This document shows positions 1 through 9,009 of a stretch of DNA of 64,000 nucleotides, piece after piece; the stretch's first letter is position 1; each line of letters opens with the position of its first letter. This stretch comes from Pedobacter sp. D749 (GTDB lineage Bacteria > Bacteroidota > Bacteroidia > Sphingobacteriales > Sphingobacteriaceae). The position numbers were made by a program, and so were the translations under genes. The notes beneath the pieces are model-generated. The model searched no databases and was not told where the DNA came from. It was given only the letters and a program-made list of their open reading frames with translations. The stretch covers positions 1,116,001 through 1,180,000 of the forward strand of contig NZ_CP079218.1 in the NCBI RefSeq assembly GCF_019317285.1, written 5' to 3'.

Positions 1-592
1 TTCCGTCTACATTTTTAAAGGTGCGGCTGGCTTTATCTACTTTAGGTTCAAAACTAATATGGTTAATGTCTTCTCCCTTTTCATAAGCCTGAACCAGTTT
101 GTGGGTATAAGATTTATATTTGTCATCTACTGCATAACCCAACTCACTATAAAGCGATTCTTTAATAATATCCAGATTTCTGTTCTCGCAAAATACGGTA
201 GGAATAAATAACCAATAGTTAGCGGTACCCACTTCGCCATTTTTACGGTGATAACCATTAAAACTGCGGCTGGCATATTTACTTACATCGGGTGCTTCCC
301 ATTTGTAATTAACGTTACGATAAGCAAATGGCTCTGCAGCATGTTTGGTATTCTCTACATTCATCCGCATACCAGCCTTTACCTCAAATTGTACCTTTCC
401 AACCAAAACGCCGTACATCATTACCTCGTCGCCTGCTTTCATATCCTGCATAAAAAATTTATGCTTGGCAGGGATCTCATCAACAGTAACGTAGGTATTT
501 CCTTCATGCGCTATTTTGGTGTCCTGAGGCAAATTCTGTAATGCAACCAAAACATTATCAGCGTTGTTAATCTTGATGACTAAATTTTTCAT
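1..592 (-). CDS. uxaA: UxaA-family altronate dehydratase (partial, N-terminal part)
   Basis: The start codon is at 592 and the gene runs off the left edge, leaving about 197 residues. The N-terminus (MKNLVIKINNADNVLVAL) and the following 75 or so residues look like the SAF domain that opens UxaA/GarD sugar-acid dehydratases. The rest, including HRKNGEVGTANYWLFIPTV, matches the start of the catalytic domain. The family removes water from D-altronate or related aldonates to give 2-keto-3-deoxy acids in the cytoplasm. It lies 8 bp downstream of the FucP-like transporter gene on the same strand, so import and breakdown are probably co-transcribed. The exact substrate cannot be read from this fragment. 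Confidence 0.85.
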   Translation of the reverse strand, partial: MKNLVIKINNADNVLVALQNLPQDTKIAHEGNTYVTVDEIPAKHKFFMQDMKAGDEVMMYGVLVGKVQFEVKAGMRMNVENTKHAAEPFAYRNVNYKWEAPDVSKYASRSFNGYHRKNGEVGTANYWLFIPTVFCENRNLDIIKESLYSELGYAVDDKYKSYTHKLVQAYEKGEDINHISFEPKVDKASRTFKNVDG

Positions 593-600
593 TGTCAATT

Positions 601-1911
601 TTATGCTTCTAAACTAATTTCTTTTTCAATGTGATTGGGTTTCCATCCTTTCCAGCCGAAGTAGAAAACCACTAAAAAGCATACAAATGGTACCAAATAT
701 CCATATTGTATATTGTGTGTGGCATCCGATATCAAGCCTAATATCGGCGGTAAAAAGGCGCCACCAACAATAGACATCACAATTAACGATGAGCCAAGTT
801 TTGTGTCTTTACCCAAACCTGCTATACCCAGGGAGAATATGGTTGGGAACATGATCGACATAAAGAAAGAAACACCGATTAAAGCATAAACGGTAATCAT
901 TCCACTTGCAAAAATAGATACCAGGGTAAGTACAGCACTGATTAATGCATAAAGCATCAATAGTTTGTGGGCAGCTACGTATCTCATGAAGAAAGTTCCG
1001 GCAAACCTGCCAATCATAAAAGCCAGGCCTGCAGCACCAGCATACCATTTTGCAGCATCCTGACTGATACCTGCCGATGAGGTAACAAAACTGATGAATA
1101 AACTCAGTACGCAAACCTGTGCACCAACATAAAAAAACTGCCCAATAATGGCCCAACGCAAATGGCTATGGCCTAACACATGTGAAAAACTACTTTTTTC
1201 CTGTGCATTTTCTTCTTCTTTGATATCGGGCAGCTTGGTGAAAATAAATAGTATAGCGACTACAATAATCAGGATGCCTAAAATTAGATATGGCGCTTTT
1301 ACCGTCGATGCCTCTTCGAGTATATAAGCCTGTTTTTCTAAGGGCAACATTTTCGCCAATTGCGCATCGGTATATTTTACTTCGGTAAAAATAAATTTAC
1401 CGCCAAGTACAGGTGCTAAAAATGCAGCTAAACCATTAAAAGACTGAGAGAAATTTAAACGCTGGGTAGCTGTTTCTGGTGGGCCTAACACGGTAACATA
1501 AGGGTTTGCCGCTGTTTCTAAAAAGGTTAAACCACAGGCGATAATAAAAAGTGCACCTAAGAAAAAGATGTATTGTGCGGTATTGGCGGCGGGTATAAAT
1601 AATAAACAGCCGATGGCAAATAAAACAAGTCCTAATATTATCCCGCTTTTATACCCGTACTTACGCATAATGTAACCTGCAGGTAGTGCCAATAAAAAAT
1701 AAGCGATAAAAACAGATGAATCAACCAGGGTAGATTCGAAAACGTTTAGTTGAAAAGCTTTACGTAAATGCGGAATTAATACCGGATCGAGATTGTGGAC
1801 AAAACCCCAGAAGAAAAAGAGACTGGTGACCAAAATTAATGGGAATAAATATCCCTTGCCGTTTTTTTGCGTATCTGATACCTGAAAGTTCGTTGATGGT
1901 GTGTGGCTCAT
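601..1911 (-). CDS. fucP: FucP-type sugar:H+ symporter (MFS, FHS family)
   Basis: A 436-residue protein with about 12 hydrophobic segments. The first helix reads SLFFFWGFVHNLDPVLIPHL, the typical opening of fucose/glucose/galactose:H+ symporters, and the LETAANPYVTVLGP stretch in mid-N-half is also family-typical. It sits in the inner membrane and imports a sugar or sugar acid with protons. It is the first gene of a short minus-strand operon with the UxaA-like gene, and an AraC regulator is divergent 176 bp away. The neighbour suggests a uronate or sugar-acid substrate rather than fucose, but that is inference. Confidence 0.85.
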   Translation of the reverse strand: MSHTPSTNFQVSDTQKNGKGYLFPLILVTSLFFFWGFVHNLDPVLIPHLRKAFQLNVFESTLVDSSVFIAYFLLALPAGYIMRKYGYKSGIILGLVLFAIGCLLFIPAANTAQYIFFLGALFIIACGLTFLETAANPYVTVLGPPETATQRLNFSQSFNGLAAFLAPVLGGKFIFTEVKYTDAQLAKMLPLEKQAYILEEASTVKAPYLILGILIIVVAILFIFTKLPDIKEEENAQEKSSFSHVLGHSHLRWAIIGQFFYVGAQVCVLSLFISFVTSSAGISQDAAKWYAGAAGLAFMIGRFAGTFFMRYVAAHKLLMLYALISAVLTLVSIFASGMITVYALIGVSFFMSIMFPTIFSLGIAGLGKDTKLGSSLIVMSIVGGAFLPPILGLISDATHNIQYGYLVPFVCFLVVFYFGWKGWKPNHIEKEISLEA

Positions 1912-2087
1912 GTTTTGTTTGGTTATAATGGTTTAAGCTGGTTCTTTTTGGTTAGTTGCTGTATTACAAATTAAATTGATAAGTATTAATAAAAATTTAA
2001 CTTTATGATCTAATTATTAAACGATATTAGCTCGATTTTCTACATTGTAAAATAATTTTGCATATTAGATTGATTTTTTAAGATTTT

Positions 2088-2957
2088 ATGAAACCGCATT
2101 TACTTAATGTATCTACCAATTCAGTAGATTCTTTTAGCGCCCGAAGAGATGTTTTGCCCGATATCAACAACCGTTGGCATTACCATTCTGCTTTAGAACT
2201 AATCTACGTTAAAAAAGGCAGAGGTACGCAGTTTATTGGCGATAGCATTAAAAATTTTAAAGATGGCGATGTGGTTTTGCTGGGGAGTAATTTACCGCAC
2301 TATTGGCGCTTTGACCCGGAATTTTTTGATGAAAAGGCTTGCGAAACAGTTGATGTTTATGCGATTCATTTTAAGGAAGATTTTTTGGGTAAAGATTTTC
2401 TCGATCTTCCCGAAAATCAGGAACTTAAAAAAGTTTTACTTCAATCCACACAAGGAATTCAGTTACAAGGAATTTCTAAAGAAAAAATTGCCGTTTTGAT
2501 GCCGCAGATTATCGAATCAACAGGTACAATGCGGATCATAAAAATACTCGAGGCATTAACAGAAATAGCCAATTGCGAAGAAAAAAGCACATTGGTTTCG
2601 TTAGGGTTTAAACCAAACTTTTTGGAGAACGAGAAAGATAGGATCCAATCTATTTATAACTATACCATTAGCAATTACAAGAATAAAATCGAACTGAAAG
2701 AAATTGCAGCAGTAGCAAAAATTAGCCCCAATTCATTTTGTAAATTCTTTAAAACTAAAAGCAGGAAGACGTATACACAGTTTCTGAATGAGATTAGAGT
2801 AGGACAGGCCTGTAAATTATTGATCGAAAATGATCTTACTGTGAAAGAAGTCTGTTACGACTGCGGATTTTATAATTTTACCAGTTTCCACAAATATTTT
2901 AGGGAAATAACGGGTAAAACCCCATTGAAATATCAACAGGCTTTTTCTAAACAATAA
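2088..2957 (+). CDS. AraC-family regulator with cupin-like sensor domain
   Basis: 289 residues. The N-terminal half (HYHSALELIYVKKGRGTQFIGD, then FKDGDVVLLGSNLPHYWR) is a cupin-like sugar-sensing domain. The C-terminal ~100 residues carry two helix-turn-helix motifs ending in CYDCGFYNFTSFHKYFRE and TGKTPLKYQ, the AraC signature. It is transcribed divergently from the transporter/dehydratase operon and probably controls it in response to the imported carbon source. The first ATG gives the normal family length. A TAnnTTTG -7-like element (2053-2060) lies just upstream, but no well-spaced TTG -33 is seen. Confidence 0.85.
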   Translation: MKPHLLNVSTNSVDSFSARRDVLPDINNRWHYHSALELIYVKKGRGTQFIGDSIKNFKDGDVVLLGSNLPHYWRFDPEFFDEKACETVDVYAIHFKEDFLGKDFLDLPENQELKKVLLQSTQGIQLQGISKEKIAVLMPQIIESTGTMRIIKILEALTEIANCEEKSTLVSLGFKPNFLENEKDRIQSIYNYTISNYKNKIELKEIAAVAKISPNSFCKFFKTKSRKTYTQFLNEIRVGQACKLLIENDLTVKEVCYDCGFYNFTSFHKYFREITGKTPLKYQQAFSKQ

Positions 2958-3096
2958 TTACCATTAATAATAGTCGATTATAAGGCTTCCGTTTAACTGA
3001 ATTTTACGAGTATTCTCGCTAATCCGAAACCAGAAAAAAGGGTAAATGTTTTGACTTGAGAAGAAACGTCAATTTTGATGACAGGAAAAGAACTGA

Positions 3097-3207
3097 TTAA
3101 AATTTTTCATCATCGCTGGGAATCTGCTCAGCGGAGTAATAACAGTACAACATTAATCCAAAAGAGATAATATAAAATACGGCTGTGATTAAAAGGAATT
3201 TGCTCAT
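3097..3207 (-). CDS. Possible 36-residue single-span membrane protein
   Basis: A short ORF in the 419 bp gap between two convergent genes. It starts with MSKFLLITAVFYIISFGLM, a clear hydrophobic helix, and ends in an acidic, polar tail (SAEQIPSDDEKF). This is the usual shape of small bacterial inner-membrane proteins. There is no recognisable ribosome site, which is normal in Bacteroidota. I do not recognise a family; conservation in relatives would decide whether it is real. Nothing else was recognised in the rest of this gap. Confidence 0.35.
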   Translation of the reverse strand: MSKFLLITAVFYIISFGLMLYCYYSAEQIPSDDEKF

Positions 3208-3376
3208 ATATAGATATTTGGTTAGTGTAATTATAAAGTTAAGTTATCTTAAATAGGAGAGGATACCGCATTTATTTTAAATTAATTATTAACATAGTTG
3301 ATTTTTAGTGTTGAAAACTATTCATTTAGTTTTTTTGTTGCGCTAGTTACAAGTATACCTACCTGATATTGATGAT

Positions 3377-4336
3377 TTATCTGGGCTGAAATTTCTCGCG
3401 GTATTGGGTCGGTGTCATACCTACTGATTTTCTAAACACTTTTCTAAATGCTTTTGGATCGTTGTAACCTGAATTATAAATCACTTCCGTCATTTGCTGT
3501 GCGGTTTGCTCTAATAATTTTTTTGCGGCTTCGATACGGGTTTGTTGCAGATACTCAATAGGGGTAATTCCAATCACCTGCTTAAAACGGCGTACAATAT
3601 TTCTTCTACTGGAAGGAATATCTTTAATCATCTCTTCAATCGTAGCTACATCCTGATAATTATTTTCAATTTTTTCTTGTGCAGAAGCAACAATATCATC
3701 ATTGTGATGACGGATAGGCTGGAAGGTGCTAAAGTATAATTGGTTTACGCGGTCCATATCGATTGCAAAAATCTTCGCCACCTTAACAGCCATATCTTTT
3801 CCGCAATGAAGCTGTAAAAGATGTAACAATAAATGAAAGGTAGAGGTTGCGCCACCACTTGTAAATAACCTGCCGTCTTGTGTTACCGTTTTATCAGCCT
3901 TTAAATGCACTAGAGGAAATGCTGTAGAAAAAGCAGAACAGGCATCAACATGGGTGGTCGCCGCTTTGCCATCCAACAATCCCGATGCGGCAAGTAAAAA
4001 AGCACCGGTACAAAAGGTAGCAATTTCTGCTCCTGCTGCATGTTGTTTATTTAACCATGGGATGTAGCTGCTGTTGGCACCAATGCAATCTTTTATATCA
4101 TGGTTTGCAAATGATGGAATCAAAATCAGTTCAAACTGCCCGACATTTTCTAAGGGTATGCAAGGATGTGTGCTAAAATTATAATTTTTATCGTCCAAGC
4201 TAATTAAACTAATGTTAAATGGAGTTTCAAGTTCATCTTTGGTGTAAAAACCATTTACAGTATCAAATACATCTAAAATAGCCGCTATGCTTAATAATCT
4301 AAAGTTTTTGGGCAGTAAAACACCTACTTGCATCAT
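3377..4336 (-). CDS. GlxA-type AraC regulator with DJ-1/PfpI domain
   Basis: 319 residues. Residues ~1-170 form a DJ-1/PfpI (class I glutamine amidotransferase-like) domain, with FCTGAFLLAASGLLDGKAAT around the position of the nucleophile elbow. Residues ~215-315 are an AraC DNA-binding domain (SSRRNIVRRFKQVIGITPIEYLQ, then VIYNSGYNDPKAFRKVFRKS). The architecture is that of GlxA/FtrA transcription factors; the amidotransferase-like part is thought to sense ligands rather than catalyse. It is divergent from the DinB genes that follow, which are plausible targets, though nothing proves the link. Confidence 0.88.
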   Translation of the reverse strand: MMQVGVLLPKNFRLLSIAAILDVFDTVNGFYTKDELETPFNISLISLDDKNYNFSTHPCIPLENVGQFELILIPSFANHDIKDCIGANSSYIPWLNKQHAAGAEIATFCTGAFLLAASGLLDGKAATTHVDACSAFSTAFPLVHLKADKTVTQDGRLFTSGGATSTFHLLLHLLQLHCGKDMAVKVAKIFAIDMDRVNQLYFSTFQPIRHHNDDIVASAQEKIENNYQDVATIEEMIKDIPSSRRNIVRRFKQVIGITPIEYLQQTRIEAAKKLLEQTAQQMTEVIYNSGYNDPKAFRKVFRKSVGMTPTQYREKFQPR

Positions 4337-4470
4337 TTGGTTAGAATTTAGGAATCATAAATATATAAAAATTGTCTGAAATGCCCCTTAAGATTGACTT
4401 TTACGGCAAGCCTGTTCACTCGAATTAACAACTAACTTTATTTCAGGTTAATTACTAATTATTTAACGAT

Positions 4471-4964
4471 ATGAAAACTACACCAACGAGTGGCAGAATG
4501 TGCGGCATTTTAGTATTGTACGAAATGCAAACAGATTTTTTATTAAGGGCTTTAGATGGCATAGCGCAAAATGATGCCCAAAAAAGATTAGATACCAAAG
4601 CCAACCACATCGCCTGGATTACGGGCAGTGTAGTGCAGGGGCGCTATTTTCTGGCTAAATCGTTCGGTATCGATCTTCTATCCATCACCGACGAACTTTT
4701 TGCCAATAACAAGGGCATTATCGATGATGCAGTTTATCCTCCGCTTGCAGATTTTATAAAAGATTGGAAAACATTTCTCCAAAGCTGCAGGAAGCTTTAA
4801 CCCAGGCTACGGATGAAAAACTGGAAGAGAAACTCAACATACCTGGAATGGAAATTACCCTTTTCGAAATGATCAGTTTTAGTAGCTACCGGGAAGCCAA
4901 CTGCATCGGACAAATTGCCCTGTGGCGTAGGTTATTGGGCTATCCAGGAATGAATTACATGTAA
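4471..4964 (+). pseudogene. DinB-superfamily protein, interrupted by a one-base frameshift
   Basis: Two overlapping reading frames (4471-4800 and 4764-4964) together make one about 164-residue DinB-like four-helix protein. The first frame ends in an unrelated tail after the residues ADFIKDWK. The second continues with NISPKLQEAL and finishes with family-like YREANCIGQIALWRRLLGYPG. The break falls in an A run at 4768-4771: five As instead of four would restore one continuous frame. It is either a real inactivating deletion or a homopolymer sequencing error. DinB proteins are often metal-dependent thiol-S-transferases. A second DinB gene starts 3 bp downstream. Confidence 0.7.
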
Positions 4965-4967
4965 ATT

Positions 4968-5474
4968 ATGGAAAAAGTAATGAATGAAGCCAACGAAACC
5001 TTATTGGCATTGGAAAACGCTTTCTCAAAATTTGATACCTCATTGGTGAATAAAGTGCCTTTTGAAGGCAGCTGGACAGCAGGTCAATTGGCTGAGCACC
5101 TGGTTTTGTCGAATTCGGGCTTTTTACAGGTCATCAATGGTCCTGTAAGGGAAACAGATAAACCAGCCGATTTTATGGTAGCGCAAATTAAAAAGGATTT
5201 TTTGAATTTCAATGTGAAGTACGATTCGCCTAAAGAAATCTATCCTGAAAATAGAGCCTACAACCCGTCTGAATTATTGGAAAATTTAAGGCAGATCAGG
5301 GTGGGGATATCGGAAGCGGCGGGAAACCTGGATTTAACTAAAACCTGTAGCGCTTATGAACTGCCCGGTTACGGTTTTCTTACCCGTTTGGAAGCTGTTT
5401 ATTTTGTGATCTATCATACACAACGACACGTACATCAATTAAAGAATATGTATAGCCAGCTATATAACAATTGA
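4968..5474 (+). CDS. DinB-superfamily metal-binding protein
   Basis: 168 residues of four-helix-bundle type. The motif WTAGQLAEHLVLSN near residue 40 and YHTQRHVHQLKN near the C-terminus place the three histidines that bind metal in DinB/YfiT-like proteins. Such proteins act as bacillithiol- or other thiol-S-transferases or related stress functions; the specific reaction is unknown. It follows the frameshifted DinB gene by 3 bp and precedes a small hypothetical gene, so the three are probably co-transcribed. Confidence 0.8.
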   Translation: MEKVMNEANETLLALENAFSKFDTSLVNKVPFEGSWTAGQLAEHLVLSNSGFLQVINGPVRETDKPADFMVAQIKKDFLNFNVKYDSPKEIYPENRAYNPSELLENLRQIRVGISEAAGNLDLTKTCSAYELPGYGFLTRLEAVYFVIYHTQRHVHQLKNMYSQLYNN

Positions 5475-5489
5475 TTTTTAACTAAATTT

Positions 5490-5903
5490 ATGAGAAACAA
5501 CAGGCTTAACCTATTAAATCCCTATATCGGTAAATGGAAAACAGAAGGTTTAACAAAATCGGGTGATATAATTGCCGGAACAGATATCTACGAGTGGGTT
5601 GATGGTGGCTTTTTCTTAACACACCGGGTAGATATCCTATTCGGTAATAAAAATGTCCAATCTTTAGAAATCACACATTACGACGATATGGAAGATGTTT
5701 TTAGGTCGCAATCGTTCGATAATGCAGGTTGTATTTCGATATCTACCCTTAAAATTTACGATGATATCATTTTAATATTTGCTGATAAAGAAAGGTTTAA
5801 AGGGAATTTTAAAGCCAATACCATCGAAGGGATCTGGGAACAATTTGATGGCAAAAACTGGGTGCATTGGATGGATATAAAGTTGACGAAGATAGAACCT
5901 TAA
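5490..5903 (+). CDS. DUF1579-like small beta-rich protein
   Basis: 137 residues with no signal peptide. The opening LLNPYIGKWKTEGLTKSGDIIAG and the later YEWVDGGFFLTHRVD resemble DUF1579/heme-binding-like calycin-type barrels that carry a G-x-W motif near the N-terminus. It begins 15 bp after the DinB gene and is likely in the same transcript. Function is unknown. The family call is by eye and should be treated as moderate. Confidence 0.6.
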   Translation: MRNNRLNLLNPYIGKWKTEGLTKSGDIIAGTDIYEWVDGGFFLTHRVDILFGNKNVQSLEITHYDDMEDVFRSQSFDNAGCISISTLKIYDDIILIFADKERFKGNFKANTIEGIWEQFDGKNWVHWMDIKLTKIEP

Positions 5904-6248
5904 ATACAATGAAGAATCTTGATGAAAATTTGCAGGGATATGGTAAAATAAGTAAAAGATTCTTCGTTACGCTATCATTGACAGATTCAATAGAATCGTC
6001 GTCATCTCGACTGTAGCGCAGCGAAATGGAGAGATCTATTTAGTTAGATTTAGCTTCGCTGAGCACTTCGTGGTTCTCGACTGCGTTGCACTCCGCTCGA
6101 AATGACAGTAACTTGAGGGGGATTTTTACGAGTAGATTAATTGCTGTCAATCATATTGATTTTATAAAACAAATTATCCCTTAGAGTAACAACCCTCAAA
6201 CTAAAAACTAATATAAAACCAACCCGAAAGGGATAAAACAACAAAACA
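5904..6248. repeat. Intergenic dispersed inverted repeat
   Basis: No gene is visible in this 345 bp gap. Positions ~5998-6107 hold a dispersed inverted repeat whose outer parts read GTCATCTCGACTG and, inverted, CTCGAAATGAC. The inner part contains TTCGCTGAGCACTTCGTGGTT, which recurs near 63592-63612 in a different repeat. It is a non-coding, hairpin-forming family typical of Sphingobacteriaceae intergenic regions. Confidence 0.6.
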
Positions 6249-6665
6249 ATGGCAACACTTAACACTTATTTAAATTTTAATGGGAACACCGAAGAAGCAT
6301 TCAACCTTTACAAGTCAGTTTTTGGTGGCGAATTTTTGGTAGTGCAACGTTATAAAGATTCTCCGGGATGCGATGGTATGGCTGTGGGCGATCAGGAAAA
6401 ATTGATGCACATCGCCTTACCCATCGGTGGCAATATTTTAATGGGTACCGATATTACCTCCCCAATGCCGCCAGCCACTTTGGGTACGGGCATTTCACTA
6501 TCTGTTGATGCGGTAAGCGAAGAAGAAGCACATACACTTTTTAATAGCCTATCAGCCGGAGGAACAGTAACCATGGCTTTAGAAAAGACGTTCTGGGGAG
6601 CACTTTTTGGTATGACTACAGATAAGTTCGGGATACAATGGATGGTGAATTATGATTACAAGTAA
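6249..6665 (+). CDS. VOC-superfamily (PhnB/glyoxalase-like) protein
   Basis: 138 residues. It starts with LNTYLNFNGNTEEAFNLYKS and ends FGMTTDKFGIQWMVNYD, the typical ends of PhnB-like vicinal-oxygen-chelate proteins built from paired beta-alpha-beta modules. Many members are uncharacterised, and some bind metals or confer resistance to small toxic compounds. It stands alone between repeat-rich spacers, so context adds little. Confidence 0.85.
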   Translation: MATLNTYLNFNGNTEEAFNLYKSVFGGEFLVVQRYKDSPGCDGMAVGDQEKLMHIALPIGGNILMGTDITSPMPPATLGTGISLSVDAVSEEEAHTLFNSLSAGGTVTMALEKTFWGALFGMTTDKFGIQWMVNYDYK

Positions 6666-6689
6666 GTAGGGAGTCCAAAGTCTGTAGTC

Positions 6690-6890
6690 GTGAGTCCTTA
6701 GTCCAAGATTACTAATAGAATAATGACTAATCATCAAGGACCAATGATTAATCTACGAATGAAACTAATGGCCAATGAACTAATTAATAAGTCTTGGGAT
6801 TTGGAGTCGACTGGCCGATTAAACCATGAACCATTAAACTATCAACTATTGAGCAATCTACCAATGAACAATTGAACCAATAAATTTTAT
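6690..6890. repeat. Degenerate low-complexity tandem repeat
   Basis: This spacer is built from imperfect copies of short units such as CCAATGAACTAAT, CCATGAACCATTAAACT and CAATGAACAATTGAACC. The same type of degenerate unit fills 54151-54370 and 51675-51750. No coding potential is seen. Confidence 0.5.
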
Positions 6891-6923
6891 TATTTTTAAA
6901 ATACAAACTAAAAATTAACCACT

Positions 6924-7301
6924 ATGAAAATTGCAGTTATTATTGTACGCGTGCTTTTAGCCGCCATGTATCTTTTTGCTTCTGTAAGCTATTTTCTTAA
7001 TTTAATGCCGAAGGCTCCGGAAATGACAGCGGCACAAACTAGTTTTATGACTGGCGTAATGGCATCTGTTTATTTAATGCCCTTAATTAAAGTTACAGAG
7101 TTAATAGGTGGGATACTTCTGCTTATTAACCGTACAGCACCTTTGGCCGCATTGGTTATTTTCCCGGTTACCTTAAATATTTTTCTTTACCATGCATTTT
7201 TAGGTCCGAAAGATTTACCTATGGTTGGCGTGATGCTTATATTTAATTTATTTCTATTTTATGCGTATCGTGCTAAGTATCTGCCGATCGTTTCAAAGTA
7301 A
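6924..7301 (+). CDS. DoxX-family small membrane protein
   Basis: 125 residues with four predicted transmembrane helices. It starts IVRVLLAAMYLFASVSYFLN and contains KVTELIGGILLLINR, the DoxX-family pattern in which a charged residue sits in the second helix. DoxX proteins are inner-membrane proteins, some linked to thiosulfate oxidation or redox stress; the role here is unknown. It is preceded by the degenerate repeat block and followed by an unrelated secreted protein gene. Confidence 0.8.
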   Translation: MKIAVIIVRVLLAAMYLFASVSYFLNLMPKAPEMTAAQTSFMTGVMASVYLMPLIKVTELIGGILLLINRTAPLAALVIFPVTLNIFLYHAFLGPKDLPMVGVMLIFNLFLFYAYRAKYLPIVSK

Positions 7302-7400
7302 ATTTTAAATTTTTTAAAATTTCATACTTTTTCTCTTTATTTGGTGTTTCGATATAAGGTGTAATTCATTATCTTTAAAAACTAACTAGAAATAAAAAAT

Positions 7401-7832
7401 ATGAGAAAGTTCCCATTGTTAATGCTGCTTTTTGTTGCAGTATCGTTTTCTGCATTTGCACAAAACAAAGATGCTATTGTAGGCAAATGGCTTAATCCAT
7501 CGGGTGAAGGGCAAATAGAAATTTACAAAAAAGGCGAGAAATTTTTTGGGAAACTGGCCTGGATAAAGGAGCCAAACATCAACGGTAAGCCTAAACTGGA
7601 TGTTAACAACCCTGATGCCAATCTGAAGAAACGTGCTTTATTAAATCTGGAAATATTAAAAGATTTTGTTTATGATGATGGCAAATGGACGGATGGAACG
7701 ATTTACGATCCGAAAAGTGGCAAAACATATAGCTGTAACATGTCTTTAAAGAGTAACGATGTGTTAAATATCCGCGGATATGTGGGTATCTCACTTTTAG
7801 GACGATCTGAAACTTTTAGACGGGTTAAATAA
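7401..7832 (+). CDS. DUF2147 secreted protein
   Basis: 143 residues. Residues 1-20 form a signal peptide ending AFAQ. The mature part carries the DUF2147 hallmarks: VGKWLNPSGEGQIEIYK, KPKLDVNNPDANLKKR, GTIYDPKSGKTYSC and IRGYVGISLLGRSE. The family is a periplasmic or outer-membrane-associated lipocalin-like barrel common in Bacteroidota and Proteobacteria, with no firm function. The next gene starts 6 bp downstream, so the two are probably co-expressed. Confidence 0.88.
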   Translation: MRKFPLLMLLFVAVSFSAFAQNKDAIVGKWLNPSGEGQIEIYKKGEKFFGKLAWIKEPNINGKPKLDVNNPDANLKKRALLNLEILKDFVYDDGKWTDGTIYDPKSGKTYSCNMSLKSNDVLNIRGYVGISLLGRSETFRRVK

Positions 7833-7838
7833 GAACAG

Positions 7839-8858
7839 ATGAAGAAATTAATATGGTGCCTTTTATTGGCACCTTTTTTTTGCGCCGCGCAGTCGTATTC
7901 CATAAAACCCCTGAATGAGCATACTAAGACCAGTTTACGTGGATTAAGTGTCGTATCAGATCAGGTTGCCTGGGTAAGCGGCAGTAATGGATCAGTGGGT
8001 AAAACCACTGATGGCGGCAAAACCTGGACCTGGATAAAACCCAAAGGTTACGAAAAAATCGATTTCAGGGATATCGAAGCTTTCAACGATAAACAGGCTA
8101 TTATTGTGGGCATTGCTTCGCCGGCCTATATTCTGAAAACCATTGATGGTGGCGAAACCTGGACAGAAAATTATAAAAATGTAGATTCAGCAATATTTTT
8201 AGATGGTTTGAGTTTCTGGGATAAAAATAAAGGAGTCATTTTCGGCGACCCTATTAATGATAAAATGCAGTTGCTTAAAACGGTAGATGCAGGTAAAACC
8301 TGGGAGAATATCTCTTCAAATTTAAAAACCAGTTTAACCAAAGGCGAAGCCAGTTTTGCCGCCAGCGGAACAACCATTAAAACATTACCGGGTGGCAAAA
8401 CCTGGATTGCTACTGGTGGAACAGTAGCTAACATTTACTTTTCACCCGATTATGGACAAAGCTGGCAGATATTTAAATGCCCTATTTTACAGGGCGAGGG
8501 GAGTACCGGTCCTTTCTCTATCGATTTTTTAAACGAAAAAACAGGTATAACCGTCGGCGGTAACTACTTAAAAGATAAAGAAAATTCGAATAATGTGCTT
8601 TTAACAAGCGATGGAGGCAAAACCTGGAAAAAGCCAATTTCGCCTGTTTTAGGCTTTCGATCGGCTGTAACCTATATTAATGCTAAAACCATAATTGCAA
8701 CGGGTACTTCAGGCACAGATATTTCTACAGATTGCGGCCAGAACTGGAAACACATTTCAGATCAAAGTTTTAATGCTGTTCAAAAAGCCAAAAAGGGTAA
8801 ACAAATTCTTCTAGCAGGAGAAAAAGGTAATATCTATCAATTGGAGGTTAGCAAATAA
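7839..8858 (+). CDS. YCF48-like secreted beta-propeller with Asp-box repeats
   Basis: 339 residues with an N-terminal signal peptide ending CAAQ. At least six Asp-box (BNR) motifs are spaced along the protein: TTDGGKTW, TIDGGETW, TVDAGKTW, SPDYGQSW, TSDGGKTW and STDCGQNW. This predicts a six- or seven-bladed propeller like the photosystem II assembly factor YCF48. In Bacteroidota such proteins are commonly annotated as oxidoreductases without proof. It probably acts outside the cytoplasm as a binding scaffold. It follows the DUF2147 gene by 6 bp. Confidence 0.85.
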   Translation: MKKLIWCLLLAPFFCAAQSYSIKPLNEHTKTSLRGLSVVSDQVAWVSGSNGSVGKTTDGGKTWTWIKPKGYEKIDFRDIEAFNDKQAIIVGIASPAYILKTIDGGETWTENYKNVDSAIFLDGLSFWDKNKGVIFGDPINDKMQLLKTVDAGKTWENISSNLKTSLTKGEASFAASGTTIKTLPGGKTWIATGGTVANIYFSPDYGQSWQIFKCPILQGEGSTGPFSIDFLNEKTGITVGGNYLKDKENSNNVLLTSDGGKTWKKPISPVLGFRSAVTYINAKTIIATGTSGTDISTDCGQNWKHISDQSFNAVQKAKKGKQILLAGEKGNIYQLEVSK

Positions 8859-9009
8859 AATTTCAGCCCTATAACGTAACAGTTTTATTGATTAAGTATC
8901 TAATCAGTAAACGATTCAATAAATAAAAAAGATTGACGCATTGAGATTGATAAAATTTTGTTTCTTTGCTGTCAACTAAAACTTTAATTTAAACATACAC
9001 ACTCGTTCA

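Noticed and set aside
248..541. 97-codon plus-strand frame at the left edge
   Set aside because: It is antisense to the UxaA-like gene, which has clear family sequence.
4762..4775. Programmed -1 frameshift in the DinB gene
   Set aside because: TGG AAA ACA is not an X-XXY-YYZ slippery site and no stimulatory hairpin is obvious; a one-base deletion is simpler.
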